Positions 54,468-63,953 of a stretch of 64,000 nucleotides of DNA are shown here, piece by piece (position 1 is the first letter of the stretch; every line of letters starts with the position of its first letter). The notes beneath the pieces are model-generated. The model had not been told where the DNA came from and did no database searches. It was given only the letters and a program-made list of their open reading frames with translations. The position numbers and the translations under genes were made by a program. This DNA comes from Granulosicoccus sp036478565 (GTDB taxonomy: Bacteria; Pseudomonadota; Gammaproteobacteria; Granulosicoccales; Granulosicoccaceae), in NCBI GenBank assembly GCA_965224525.1, contig OZ245050.1, positions 2,852,001 through 2,916,000 on the forward strand, read 5' to 3'.

Positions 54468-54585
54468 CGGATAACCCCTGTCAGTTCGGTTTGTCCCGGC
54501 GTTTACCGAGGTGCTGAAATCATTGTCTCATGCCTTCAGCCGACTTGCCGTAACATGGTCTCACTTCAAAACACCCGGGATTGTC

Positions 54586-55902
54586 GTGTCGTCACCAGAA
54601 ACCTCTTCTCTGCCCCAGGATTCCGCCTCGTTGATTGAACGGGCGCAAAAGGTTATACCCGGCGGCGTCAATTCACCGGTGCGCGCCTTTGGCAGCGTCG
54701 GTGGCACACCACCGTTCATTGCCAAAGCCCTTGGCGCTCATGTCTATGACACCGAAAACCGGCGTTACATTGACTATGTTGGCTCCTGGGGGCCAATGTT
54801 GCTGGGCCATGCCCACCCGGAAGTTATCGCTGCGGTGCAGGCTGCCGCAGAGCATGGACTGAGCTTCGGCGCACCGACGCAGATGGAAATCACCATGGCC
54901 GAGATGCTGTGCAACATCGTGCCATCAATCGACATGGTACGCATGTGCAGCTCCGGAACCGAGGCCACGATGAGCGCTATTCGTCTGGCTCGCGGCTTCA
55001 CCGGTCGCGACGATATCCTCAAATTTGAAGGCTGCTACCACGGTCATTCCGATGGTCTGCTGGTCAAAGCCGGCTCCGGCGCTTTGACGCTTGGCGTACC
55101 CAGCTCTCCTGGCATACCGGCAGATACGGCCAAACACACCCTCACCCTGCCTTTCAATGACGAGGCTGCATTGCGCAAGCTGTTTGCCGAGCGTGGCGAC
55201 TCACTCGCCTGCATCATCGTTGAACCGATAGCCGGCAATATGAATTTTGTCGAACCGACAAGCGGGTTTCTCGAAGCACTACGCACCTTGTGTACCGAGC
55301 ACGGCAGCGTATTGATTTTCGATGAAGTGATGACAGGCTTTCGCGTAGCCCTCGGTGGTGCACAGGCACACTATGGCGTAACGCCTGACCTCACCACGCT
55401 CGGCAAGGTTATCGGCGGCGGCATGCCGGTAGGTGCCTTTGGTGGTCGCAAGGACATCATGCAACACATTGCACCGGTCGGCCCGGTGTACCAGGCTGGT
55501 ACCTTATCAGGCAACCCGATCGCTATGAGCGCAGGCATCAAGACGCTGGAGTTGTTATCGGCACCTGGCTTTCATAAAACGTTGCACGAAAAAACCGACA
55601 AGCTGCTTAGCGGTCTGCAACTAGCCGCAGACAAAAACGGCATCCCTTTTTGCAGTGCGCACGCTGGCGGCATGTTTGGTTTCTTTTTTACCGAAGCCGA
55701 CAAGGTCACAAGCTTTGACGACGTCATGGCTTGCAACGCGGAACATTTCAAACTGTTCTTTAACGCCATGCTAAACGCTGGTATTTACCTTGCGCCATCC
55801 GCCTTTGAAGCCGGCTTTTCAAGTGCGGCTCACAATGATGAGGACATTGCCGCAACTATCGCTGCAGCTGACACTGCCTTTGCATCGATTGCCAGTGCAT
55901 GA
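54586..55902 (+). CDS. hemL: Glutamate-1-semialdehyde 2,1-aminomutase
   Basis: Makes 5-aminolevulinate for heme. 439 residues from a GTG at 54586; the open frame extends 25 codons upstream without family resemblance. Motifs: IPGGVNSPVRAF, VDYVGSWGPMLLGHAHP, CSSGTEATMSAIRLARGFTGR, FDEVMTGFR, the PLP Lys in TLGKVIGGGMPVGAFGG, and AGTLSGNP. Overlaps the next gene by 4 bases. Confidence 0.98.
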   Translation: MSSPETSSLPQDSASLIERAQKVIPGGVNSPVRAFGSVGGTPPFIAKALGAHVYDTENRRYIDYVGSWGPMLLGHAHPEVIAAVQAAAEHGLSFGAPTQMEITMAEMLCNIVPSIDMVRMCSSGTEATMSAIRLARGFTGRDDILKFEGCYHGHSDGLLVKAGSGALTLGVPSSPGIPADTAKHTLTLPFNDEAALRKLFAERGDSLACIIVEPIAGNMNFVEPTSGFLEALRTLCTEHGSVLIFDEVMTGFRVALGGAQAHYGVTPDLTTLGKVIGGGMPVGAFGGRKDIMQHIAPVGPVYQAGTLSGNPIAMSAGIKTLELLSAPGFHKTLHEKTDKLLSGLQLAADKNGIPFCSAHAGGMFGFFFTEADKVTSFDDVMACNAEHFKLFFNAMLNAGIYLAPSAFEAGFSSAAHNDEDIAATIAAADTAFASIASA

Positions 55903-56636
55903 ATGAGGTGGGCGCGCCGGGCCGCTGCATTGCCATGTGGTCCGGACCGCGAAATATTTCCACAGCCATGATGCGCGCCTGGGAAAATCGTGCCGATACT
56001 ATTGTTATCGATGAGCCGTTCTACGCTCACTACCTTGAAGAGACTGGCATTCAACACCCAATGGCAAGGGAGATCATCGCGGCCGGTGAAACCGACTGGC
56101 ATCGGGTTGTCAGACAAATAACAACATCACCCAGCACAGGGGTGTTTTATCAGAAACACATCACCACGCACTGGATGCCCTACTTCGATACGGATTGGCT
56201 GGACAAGCTCGACCACGTATTCCTGATACGCGACCCGAACGCTGTTGCTGCCTCCTACTCGAACAAGTGGCAGGATTTATCTGCCCGTGACCTGGGTTAT
56301 GCACAACAACACATGCTGTTTGAACTGATCAAAGACATGCTGGAAAAAGAGCCACTGGTAATCGACAGTGCTCGGTTTCTGCAAGATCCGGCTTCGCAGT
56401 TGCGATCACTGTGCAATACCCTGGACTTGAATTTCGACAAAAGCATGCTGTCGTGGCCCGCTGGCAAACGCTCTTCAGATGGTTTATGGGAAGCGCATTG
56501 GTATGACTCTGTGCGAGAATCAACCGGCTTTGTCAATGCCAGTCACAAGCCTGCGCCAGTATTGACTATTGATTTGCAAGGTATAGCTGGCAAGTGCATG
56601 CCGCACTATGAGGCGCTTTTGAGATGCGCTATTTGA
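55899..56636 (+). CDS. Sulfotransferase-like protein
   Basis: 245 residues. The N-terminal CIAMWSGPRNISTAMMRAWENR has the 5'-PSB-like loop (SGPRNxST) of PAPS-dependent sulfotransferases, and FLIRDPNAVAASYSNKW is the 3'-phosphate-binding Arg-Asp-Pro region. Small soluble members of this group occur in marine bacteria; acceptor unknown. The ATG overlaps the hemL stop (ATGA). Converges with the DUF6036 gene, overlapping it by 31 bases. Confidence 0.75.
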   Translation: MNEVGAPGRCIAMWSGPRNISTAMMRAWENRADTIVIDEPFYAHYLEETGIQHPMAREIIAAGETDWHRVVRQITTSPSTGVFYQKHITTHWMPYFDTDWLDKLDHVFLIRDPNAVAASYSNKWQDLSARDLGYAQQHMLFELIKDMLEKEPLVIDSARFLQDPASQLRSLCNTLDLNFDKSMLSWPAGKRSSDGLWEAHWYDSVRESTGFVNASHKPAPVLTIDLQGIAGKCMPHYEALLRCAI

Positions 56637-57004
56637 GCTACAGAGTACCACCGGGCTGAAGCACCAACATCCAACGCCAGGGCATCCTCCTGACACCGCC
56701 CATGCATGAGCGAATACGTTGGATTATAGTTGGTATCGAAGTACAACACTTGAGATGTACCATCCTCAAGAGTCACATCCAACACCAGATCCTGGGGAAG
56801 TGCCAAAAGCCCTGCAAATTCAGCATCGATGTCAGTCGTTACGCGTTGCCCGGTATATAAATGCACGGCCACCCCACCAGCCAGATAAACAGCAAGAGGT
56901 TGATCAAGCTCCAGCTCAGTCTGCAGTCGCATGAACAAGGTCCGCAGACCCTCTGACAACGCTGTTTGTGTATGGAATCCAGCAAACGGCGCAACTTGTT
57001 TCAT
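56606..57004 (-). CDS. Nucleotidyltransferase-fold protein, DUF6036-like (possible toxin)
   Basis: 132 residues from the ATG at 57004, which overlaps the upstream stop as ATGA. The minimal nucleotidyltransferase motif is visible: LAGGVAVHLY then TDID (GG at 43-44, Asp 58 and 60), as in DUF6036/AbiEii-type proteins. The sequence ends (HLKSAS) shortly after the core and lacks the C-terminal helical segment I would expect, so it may be 3'-truncated against the converging sulfotransferase gene. Proposed partner of the upstream 99-residue protein in a toxin-antitoxin-like pair; inference. Confidence 0.65.
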   Translation of the reverse strand: MKQVAPFAGFHTQTALSEGLRTLFMRLQTELELDQPLAVYLAGGVAVHLYTGQRVTTDIDAEFAGLLALPQDLVLDVTLEDGTSQVLYFDTNYNPTYSLMHGRCQEDALALDVGASARWYSVAQIAHLKSAS

Positions 57005-57300
57005 GCTGTCGCCAACTCCCTGTCGAGTAGCGATCTGAATCTGGGCAAACTGATTACCCATCGTCGTCGCAGCAGCTCTTCCGTCGCCAATGGCAACACA
57101 CCATGACCGGAAAAGTAGTCGTTCGCTACGTCTCGAAGACGCATTGATGCCACCGGATGGTTTGACCTGGCCAGCATAGCTGCCAGTCGAATGACATTCG
57201 CTGCCTGTTTATCCAGCGTGGGAATAAACTCGCCAGCGGCAACCCGTACACATGTTTGAACCAGACGTTGCTCTGTGTTTCGGGATGTCATCCAGATCAT
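57001..57300 (-). CDS. Hypothetical partner of the DUF6036-like protein
   Basis: 99 residues, no family recognised. Basic, helical and probably cytoplasmic (AANVIRLAAMLARSNHP, LATEELLRRRWVISL). Co-translated with the nucleotidyltransferase gene through a 4-base overlap, the order typical of an antitoxin or adaptor preceding its toxin. Confidence 0.6.
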   Translation of the reverse strand: MIWMTSRNTEQRLVQTCVRVAAGEFIPTLDKQAANVIRLAAMLARSNHPVASMRLRDVANDYFSGHGVLPLATEELLRRRWVISLPRFRSLLDRELATA

Positions 57301-57596
57301 GTCTCATGCAATCTTGTCTGGAGTGTAGCGACAAACTTATCACCAGCGCGTGAGCACTGATTGCGCGCTGCAATGCTAATGCACATTTGAAAGCTCAAAA
57401 CGCATCATCAGAATATATCAATAGTTAAGTTGCGCAACGGTTTTGTTGCGTTTATATTCAGTCATTCCAACAGGAAATCGACGACATCCGCCGGATTCTC
57501 TGACAGTTTATTCAATATGGGCAATATTCACATGCAAAAGGAGGAACAACAAAGGGCAATACGAACACGGGTAAATAAGGAAAAGGAGCTAATTTA

Positions 57597-57890
57597 GTGA
57601 CTATTGAAAAAGCTGCCGACCAACAAATTAACGAATTTTTGGATAAACACAGCTTATGGGAGGTTGAAGAAAACAAGCTTCACCGAGAATACGTATTTTC
57701 CGGTTTCGCTCAGGCCTTTGGCTTTATGACAGAAATCGCATTGATTGCAGAGCGCATGGATCATCACCCGGAATGGAAAAATGTTTATAAAAAGGTTAAT
57801 GTAAACCTTTCCACGCATGAGGCAGATGGAATAACAGAAAGAGACTTTCACTTAGCCGAACAGATGGAAAAAATCGCCGCGGCCAAGTAA
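57597..57890 (+). CDS. phhB: 4a-hydroxytetrahydrobiopterin dehydratase
   Basis: Pterin-4a-carbinolamine dehydratase (PCD/DCoH), which recycles oxidised pterin. 97 residues from a GTG preceded by AAAGGAG. The active-site HHPEW is present after AERMD, along with FSGFAQAFGFMTEIAL. No phenylalanine hydroxylase gene is adjacent. A GTTGCGCAAC palindrome at 57429-57438 lies about 160 bases upstream. Confidence 0.95.
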   Translation: MTIEKAADQQINEFLDKHSLWEVEENKLHREYVFSGFAQAFGFMTEIALIAERMDHHPEWKNVYKKVNVNLSTHEADGITERDFHLAEQMEKIAAAK

Positions 57891-57991
57891 AAAGTCTGGC
57901 TGACAAGATGGTGCCTGTATTGTCGATATCAGCCTGTAACTCCAGATGATTCCTTTTCAACAGTGAGCCAAAGCGCACAACAATCCAGGTA

Positions 57992-60900
57992 ATGGCACAA
58001 CACACCTGCCCCAATTGCGCCTTCAGCTCTCCCGAAGGATTCAGGTTCTGCGGCCAGTGCGGCACGCGCCTGAGCGCCGAGGCAGGCGAATTAACTGTAG
58101 AGCCCACCGCCGTATACAAGCCTCGTGTTGAACGCCGCCAACTTACCGTCCTGTTTTGCGATCTTGTCGGCTCGACTGAGCTTTCCCAATCACTTGATCC
58201 GGAAGACTTGCGTAAAGTCATCCGTACCTACCAGAGTACCTGTGAACCGGTCATTGAACAATTCGGTGGCCATGTATCGCGCTTTCTTGGCGATGGCATC
58301 CTGACATTTTTTGGCTACCCACAAGCCAGAGAGGACGATGCCAAACAAGCTGTACACGCAGGTCTCGGTATAATTGACGCTATCAATTCCGTCGACTGGA
58401 CTTTACGCTTCGGACTACCGTTGAATATAGCGGTACGCGTCGGCATCTCTACCGGCATCGTGGTTGCCGGCGATCTGATCGGCAAAGGTGCCGCCGAAGA
58501 AGAGGCGGTGGTCGGCGAGACACCGAATCTTGCAGCGCGACTGCAATCTTTGGCGCGGCCCAACACAGTGCTGATTGCTTCACGTACCCGGCGGCTGGTA
58601 GAAGAGCAGTTTGTCCTGACGTCACTAGGTAAACATGAACTGAAAGGCTTTTCCAAGGCTCTTGACGTGTGGCGGGCAGAATCAGCCATTAACAGGCCGA
58701 CACGTTTCGAGGCCAAATGGGTCGCTGGTATCACGCCCTTGGCTAATCGCCATGCTGAAATGAAATTTCTCACTGAGCGATGGGAATTGAGCAAACGGGG
58801 ACAATGCCAGTTGGTCATGATTTGCGGCGAAGCGGGTATTGGAAAGTCGCGCCTCACCGAAGCTTTACGTGATTACGCGGCACATGAATCTCATCACTAT
58901 ATGCAGTACCAATGCTCTCCGTATCACGCCAACACCGCGTTGTACCCGATCACAATGCAGTATGAACGCGCTGCCCTGATTGGCAGCAATGACAGTAACG
59001 TTGTAAAGCGCGAAAGAATACGCGAACTGATCATTTCTGCTGGCATGGAGCAGAAACATATACTGCCTGCGATGTCCGCACTGCTATCCATACCAAATGC
59101 GCCGGACGATGAGTTTGAGCAACTGCGGGCAGTTGAGAAGAAAACCGCCATAATCGCAGCTCTGTTCGAACAGCTGGTTTCCCTGTCTCGCTCCAAACCA
59201 CTGCTGGCAATAATGGAGGACGTTCACTGGATCGATCCGACATCACGCGAGCTGATCGAGCTTTTCAGCAAGGAACTGAACGATACAAGAATCATGATCG
59301 TGCTGACCTGCCTGACCGGAAGCACCTGTGCCGGAAAGGATTTTTCGCGAGCGGAAGAAATTCAGCTACCCAGCCTTGAGTCAAATCACTCAATGGAACT
59401 AATCCGCTCAGTGGCATCTGGCACAACGTTACCATCCGGGATGGTAGAGCGTATTGCCGACAAGGCAGATGGCATCCCCCTGTTTGCAGAAGAATTAACC
59501 AAGTCGCTATTGACCAATGCGCAGCAAAACCAGACAGCTGTGGTCAATGCGATTGATACCCCGGATACGTTGCAGGATTTGCTCATGGCGCGCCTTGATC
59601 AATTGGGGCCTGGCAAGCGAGTGTCGCAGATCGCTGCTGTCATCGGCCGCCAGTTCAGTTACAAACTGGTTGAACGTATCGCTGATGTGAGCGAAACAGA
59701 GCTGCATGATGGGTTTGACCGCCTGCTGAGTTCGGGTCTGGTCACTACCGAAGGCTATCTGCCAGAAATTACCTGCAGCTTCAGACATGCGTTGCTAAGA
59801 GATACGGCTTACGGTAGTTTGCTACGCGAGGAAAGAGAAATTTTTCATGAACGCATTGCCGCCGTGCTGGAAGCCGGAAAGATGCCGCCAGCACCAGAAC
59901 TATTGGCTCAGCACTACACCGAGGCCAAATTGCATCGCCAGGCAATAGACTACTGGTTACTGGCGGGCCAAGCGGCCAGCCAACGCTCAGCTTTACATGA
60001 AGCTGCCAGCCAGTTTCAAAGTGGTCTGGCGCTGGTGCGCATTCAAACACCTGGCCAGCAACGCGATCGCAAACTGCTTGAATACCTGACAAATCTGGGC
60101 CCTGTGCTGATAGCCACTCAGGGCTCTGGTACTGCTGAAACCGAGGCCGTCTACCAGGAAGCTATTGCACTTACAGAGTCATTACCCGTATCAGAGGACC
60201 ACTTTGCTGCATTATGGGGCTGGTGGCGAATTTCGAATAATTTCCAGACAGACGCCCAGCGCGCAAGCAAACTGCAGGAACTGGCTGACAAACTTGATGA
60301 TGACGGACTGAAGTTGCAGGCCCACCACTGCCAGTGGGCAACTCGGTTTCATCTGGGTGATCATAGCGGATGCCTGCAGCATACGCATGAAGGCATCACC
60401 CTCTACGCTGATCGTGACTACCGGTCACATGCCGCGCGATATGGCGGACATGACCCGCGTGTCTGTGCCCTCGGTGAGGCAGCTCAGTCTCTCTGGTTGA
60501 CCGGCTTCCCGGATGAGGCAGAGGCAACGATGCGGCGTGCTCGATTGTGGGCGGATGAACTAAAACAATCCGGCAGCCTGGTTCACGTCATGGACATGAA
60601 TCTTTTGCTACTACGCTATCAGTGCAATCCCGAATCAGCTGCAAAGCAGGCTGCAGAATTGATCAAGTTCGCCGAAGAGAATCAATTCCCCGAATATCTT
60701 GCCAAAGCCAATGCATTCAAGGGCTGGTCACAAGTCAAGGCTGGTAACTCAGCGGAGGGTATCAAGGCCATGCAGGAGAGCATCGCCTTGTATGACACCA
60801 TCGGAACGGATGAAGATCCGCCCGTGTGGTTTGAGATGCTGGCGGACGCCTGTATCGATACGGGTGAGTTCCAATCTGGACTCAATGCAATCGACCAGGC

Positions 60901-61228
60901 TTTTCGTCATACTGAACAGAGCGGATTACGATTTTGGGATGCAGAGTTGCACCGGCGCCGAGGGGAGCTGCTGTACCGCTTGAGACCAGATAACACCGCT
61001 GACGCCATAGAACACTTTGAAAAAGCAATAGATGTCAGTATCGAACAAGGAGCAAAATCTTTGCAACTCCGAGCAACAATGTCGCTCATCCACTGCAGCA
61101 AAGGCCATGACAGTCATAAGCCCGCCCAACAACGGCTTGCTGATATCCTTGATCAGTTTGATGAAGGGTTCAACACGCCGGACCTAATCGCGGCCCGAGC
61201 GCTTGTTGAAAGGCTTGCAGTTACCTGA
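57992..61228 (+). CDS. Class III adenylate/guanylate cyclase fused to ATPase and TPR domains
   Basis: 1,078 residues. Order: a Zn ribbon with Cys 6, 9, 20 and 23; a class III cyclase domain (about 48-230) with metal-binding Asp57 (LFCDLVGST) and Asp101 (FLGDG); a STAND-like AAA ATPase with P-loop GEAGIGKS (279-286), Walker B LLAIMEDVHWIDP and a winged helix; and tetratricopeptide-like helical repeats from about 640 to the end. Such proteins couple an ATPase switch and protein binding to cyclic nucleotide synthesis. It lies 42 bases upstream of the YcaO gene on the same strand, so it may sense or regulate that pathway. Soluble, no membrane segment. Confidence 0.88.
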   Translation: MAQHTCPNCAFSSPEGFRFCGQCGTRLSAEAGELTVEPTAVYKPRVERRQLTVLFCDLVGSTELSQSLDPEDLRKVIRTYQSTCEPVIEQFGGHVSRFLGDGILTFFGYPQAREDDAKQAVHAGLGIIDAINSVDWTLRFGLPLNIAVRVGISTGIVVAGDLIGKGAAEEEAVVGETPNLAARLQSLARPNTVLIASRTRRLVEEQFVLTSLGKHELKGFSKALDVWRAESAINRPTRFEAKWVAGITPLANRHAEMKFLTERWELSKRGQCQLVMICGEAGIGKSRLTEALRDYAAHESHHYMQYQCSPYHANTALYPITMQYERAALIGSNDSNVVKRERIRELIISAGMEQKHILPAMSALLSIPNAPDDEFEQLRAVEKKTAIIAALFEQLVSLSRSKPLLAIMEDVHWIDPTSRELIELFSKELNDTRIMIVLTCLTGSTCAGKDFSRAEEIQLPSLESNHSMELIRSVASGTTLPSGMVERIADKADGIPLFAEELTKSLLTNAQQNQTAVVNAIDTPDTLQDLLMARLDQLGPGKRVSQIAAVIGRQFSYKLVERIADVSETELHDGFDRLLSSGLVTTEGYLPEITCSFRHALLRDTAYGSLLREEREIFHERIAAVLEAGKMPPAPELLAQHYTEAKLHRQAIDYWLLAGQAASQRSALHEAASQFQSGLALVRIQTPGQQRDRKLLEYLTNLGPVLIATQGSGTAETEAVYQEAIALTESLPVSEDHFAALWGWWRISNNFQTDAQRASKLQELADKLDDDGLKLQAHHCQWATRFHLGDHSGCLQHTHEGITLYADRDYRSHAARYGGHDPRVCALGEAAQSLWLTGFPDEAEATMRRARLWADELKQSGSLVHVMDMNLLLLRYQCNPESAAKQAAELIKFAEENQFPEYLAKANAFKGWSQVKAGNSAEGIKAMQESIALYDTIGTDEDPPVWFEMLADACIDTGEFQSGLNAIDQAFRHTEQSGLRFWDAELHRRRGELLYRLRPDNTADAIEHFEKAIDVSIEQGAKSLQLRATMSLIHCSKGHDSHKPAQQRLADILDQFDEGFNTPDLIAARALVERLAVT

Positions 61229-61269
61229 CGTGCAATCAATAAGAAAGCCTGGTACAAACAGGAGACAAG

Positions 61270-62511
61270 ATGATCACTGCTCGATTGCTTGACCTGTTTG
61301 GCCCCAATGCAGATGCCGGGCGAAAAGCTTTCCACAACGGCACACACCGATCACAAAGTCCTCAGCAAACACTTGCCTGGATTACCCCCAGCCTAAAGGC
61401 TATGGGAATTACACGCGTAGCAGATATTACCGGCCTGGATTGCATTGGCATACCGGTTACCATGGTTGTGCGCCCGAACTCCCGCTCATTGGCTGTGTCG
61501 CAGGGGAAAGGGCTTTGCCTGGCCAGTGCACAAGTATCCGGGATCATGGAGTCGATCGAAACCTACCACTCGGAACATATCAGTCAACCACTAAAACTGA
61601 CTGAGCAAGCGAAGCTGCGACAATCCGACCGGGTAATCAATACAGACCGCATGGCAAAGGCAGGCGAGCACCACTTCCACGATCACGTGCGCATGCTGTG
61701 GATCCAGGGCATCGACCTGCTAACCGGTGAACCGGTTTGGCTACCTTATGAAGCCGTGCATACCGACTTCACTGTGCCCCGCCCTTCCGGTAGCGGATAT
61801 TTCCCTGCCAATACTAATGGTCTGGCATCAGGCAACTGCCAGGTTGAAGCAACTGCGCACGCGCTATACGAAGTGATTGAGCGCGACGCAATCGCGCTGT
61901 GGCATCAGCGAGAATCGTATAGTGACAACATTGTGGAACTGGGCAGCATCACCGATAACAATATCGCAAGCCTGCTACTAAAACTTGGCAACGCGAAAAT
62001 GGATGTGCGAGTCTGGAATGCCACCAGCAACATCGGCATTCCCTGCTTTCATTGCCTGATCATTGGCGCCGAGAACCAACACGCTGATCCTGAGTTTGGT
62101 AGCGGCTGCCATCCCGATAGCCACGTGGCCCTGCTACGAGCGTTGACCGAAGCTGTACAGGCGCGAACAACTTTCATCGCCGGCTCGCGCGATGACTTCG
62201 GTTCAGAGCCCTATTCGAAAAAGGCGCGCAGCCACCGTCTCCGTAGTTGCAGGAATCTCATGTCAGCAGAAGGCCGAACTGTGGATATCATTTCAGTGGC
62301 AAGCACCAGCTTTGACACAGTAGCCGAAGATCTAGAATGGACTTTGCAGCAACTCAAGTCATCAGGTATAAACGAAGTGATCTGGGTCAACCTGAGCCTG
62401 AGCGACTTTAATATCCCCGTCGCACGTGTTGTCGTGCCAGGGCTTGAAGGCGCACACGATGCAACATCAGGCGACTATGTACCAGGCAGTCGCGTACAGA
62501 TAGTTGCCTAG
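61270..62511 (+). CDS. YcaO family ATP-dependent peptide-modifying enzyme
   Basis: 413 residues, ATG with AGGAGACAAG upstream. YcaO enzymes phosphorylate a peptide-bond oxygen to make azolines, or thioamides with a TfuA partner. The ATP-binding Glu/Arg set is visible: GIMESIETYHSEH, ATAHALYEVIERDAIALWH and ALTEAVQAR, plus GCHPD and a C-terminal PVARVVVPGLEG. The tail lacks the Pro-rich end of azoline-forming YcaO proteins, consistent with a thioamidation type. Followed 41 bases later by tfuA. Confidence 0.9.
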   Translation: MITARLLDLFGPNADAGRKAFHNGTHRSQSPQQTLAWITPSLKAMGITRVADITGLDCIGIPVTMVVRPNSRSLAVSQGKGLCLASAQVSGIMESIETYHSEHISQPLKLTEQAKLRQSDRVINTDRMAKAGEHHFHDHVRMLWIQGIDLLTGEPVWLPYEAVHTDFTVPRPSGSGYFPANTNGLASGNCQVEATAHALYEVIERDAIALWHQRESYSDNIVELGSITDNNIASLLLKLGNAKMDVRVWNATSNIGIPCFHCLIIGAENQHADPEFGSGCHPDSHVALLRALTEAVQARTTFIAGSRDDFGSEPYSKKARSHRLRSCRNLMSAEGRTVDIISVASTSFDTVAEDLEWTLQQLKSSGINEVIWVNLSLSDFNIPVARVVVPGLEGAHDATSGDYVPGSRVQIVA

Positions 62512-62552
62512 CCGGAATGACTCATGAAAACACCTAATAGTTTAGCCTAGCC

Positions 62553-63953
62553 ATGTCCGCGTGCATCTTTTTAGGGCCAACGCTATCTGCCGCTGCAGCA
62601 GTTGAGCTGTATGCCAACGCCAGATATTTACCTCCAGTGCAACAAGGATCAATATACGAAGCTGTAAAGCGTTGGTCGCCTGACATTATTGGTATTGTAG
62701 ACGGCTACTTCCAGCACCGTCCCTCTGTGTGGCACAAGGAAATCCTTTGGGCGATGCATCAGGGCATACACGTTATCGGAGCTTCCAGCATGGGCGCACT
62801 TCGAGCCGCAGAGTTGGAATCATTTGGCATGGTTGGTATTGGTGAAGTATTCAAAGCTTTTCAAGCTGGCGCAATGCCACCGTTTGAGGGGCTTAGTGAT
62901 GATGACGAAGTCGCTGTGATACACGGGCCTGCTGAATCCGGCTATATCGCGGTGACTGACGCCATGATCAATATTCGTCATACGGTCAAAGCGGCGCTCA
63001 CAGCCTCCGTCATTGACAAACAAACGGCTGCGATATTGCTTGAAGTGGCTAAAACGCTTCACTTCTCAAAGCGCACTTACACTCAAATCATGGATCACGT
63101 ACGCAGCCAGGAGGATTGTATTGATGCTCTGGAGCGACTGAAGGCATGGCTGCCGACAGGCAAGGTCAATCAGAAGAGTAAAGACGCCGTTGCGTTGATT
63201 GAATATATTGCCAGACTAGACCTTGAGGCAGTACCCCCATTTGCACCACACTTCATTTTTGAAACAACCGAAATCTTTCACGACACATTGCTGTCCAGAC
63301 CGGTTAACTTAACGACGGATGACAAGCAGTTTCTGCACTTCCGGGCAGTGCTTGACGAACTCAGACTGAATGAAAATGTGTATCAAACCGCCAAGCGCGA
63401 CGTTATGGCACGACACACGTCTGATTGTTTTATTGCATCAACTGATACGGATAATAACCACAAACCGACAGTTGACATGGACAAGTACATACGACAAGTT
63501 GCCGACGAATTCAGAAAGAAATACGGGCTACTGGATAGAGAAACGATAGACGCATGGTTAGAGACCAACGACCTGGACGTTACTGATTTCGATCAACTCA
63601 TTATAGGCGAAGCTCAGCGTCGTGTCAGCATAATGACTCCTGATACGCCCGCCATTACAAACGCCTTGATAGATCACCTGAGAATGAATGGTAGCTATCC
63701 CGCCTTTTCAGACAGGGCCCGTCAAAAATCTGCATTACTGGAGTCACGCAAACTACCGGATGTGCCGCTAACGCAGCTCTATCACTGGTATTTCGAGGTA
63801 CAAAATAGCGTGCCAATACCAGCAGATATTCCTGTCCATGCGTATCAGCTCGGCTTGGCAAGCACCATTGAACTCGTCGTTTTGCTGTTGCGTGAATACC
63901 ATTACCTGAACCAAAGGTCAGTTGACACATCAATTGAATCTGGGGATGGTTAG
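62553..63953 (+). CDS. tfuA: TfuA domain protein (YcaO thioamidation partner)
   Basis: 466 residues. The N-terminal TfuA domain has CIFLGPTLS, IIGIVDGYFQHRPSVWHKEIL and GASSMGALRAAEL, which are diagnostic of TfuA. TfuA partners of YcaO supply sulfur for thioamides in thioviridamide-type peptides and McrA. The C-terminal 240 residues are helical and unassigned. The protein is complete, ending 47 bases from the window edge, so any precursor peptide or further operon genes would lie to the right. Confidence 0.9.
   Translation: MSACIFLGPTLSAAAAVELYANARYLPPVQQGSIYEAVKRWSPDIIGIVDGYFQHRPSVWHKEILWAMHQGIHVIGASSMGALRAAELESFGMVGIGEVFKAFQAGAMPPFEGLSDDDEVAVIHGPAESGYIAVTDAMINIRHTVKAALTASVIDKQTAAILLEVAKTLHFSKRTYTQIMDHVRSQEDCIDALERLKAWLPTGKVNQKSKDAVALIEYIARLDLEAVPPFAPHFIFETTEIFHDTLLSRPVNLTTDDKQFLHFRAVLDELRLNENVYQTAKRDVMARHTSDCFIASTDTDNNHKPTVDMDKYIRQVADEFRKKYGLLDRETIDAWLETNDLDVTDFDQLIIGEAQRRVSIMTPDTPAITNALIDHLRMNGSYPAFSDRARQKSALLESRKLPDVPLTQLYHWYFEVQNSVPIPADIPVHAYQLGLASTIELVVLLLREYHYLNQRSVDTSIESGDG

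Noticed and set aside
59031..59246. Minus-strand frames inside the cyclase gene
   Set aside because: The plus-strand 1,078-residue frame has clear domains across the whole region; the opposite frames are shadows.
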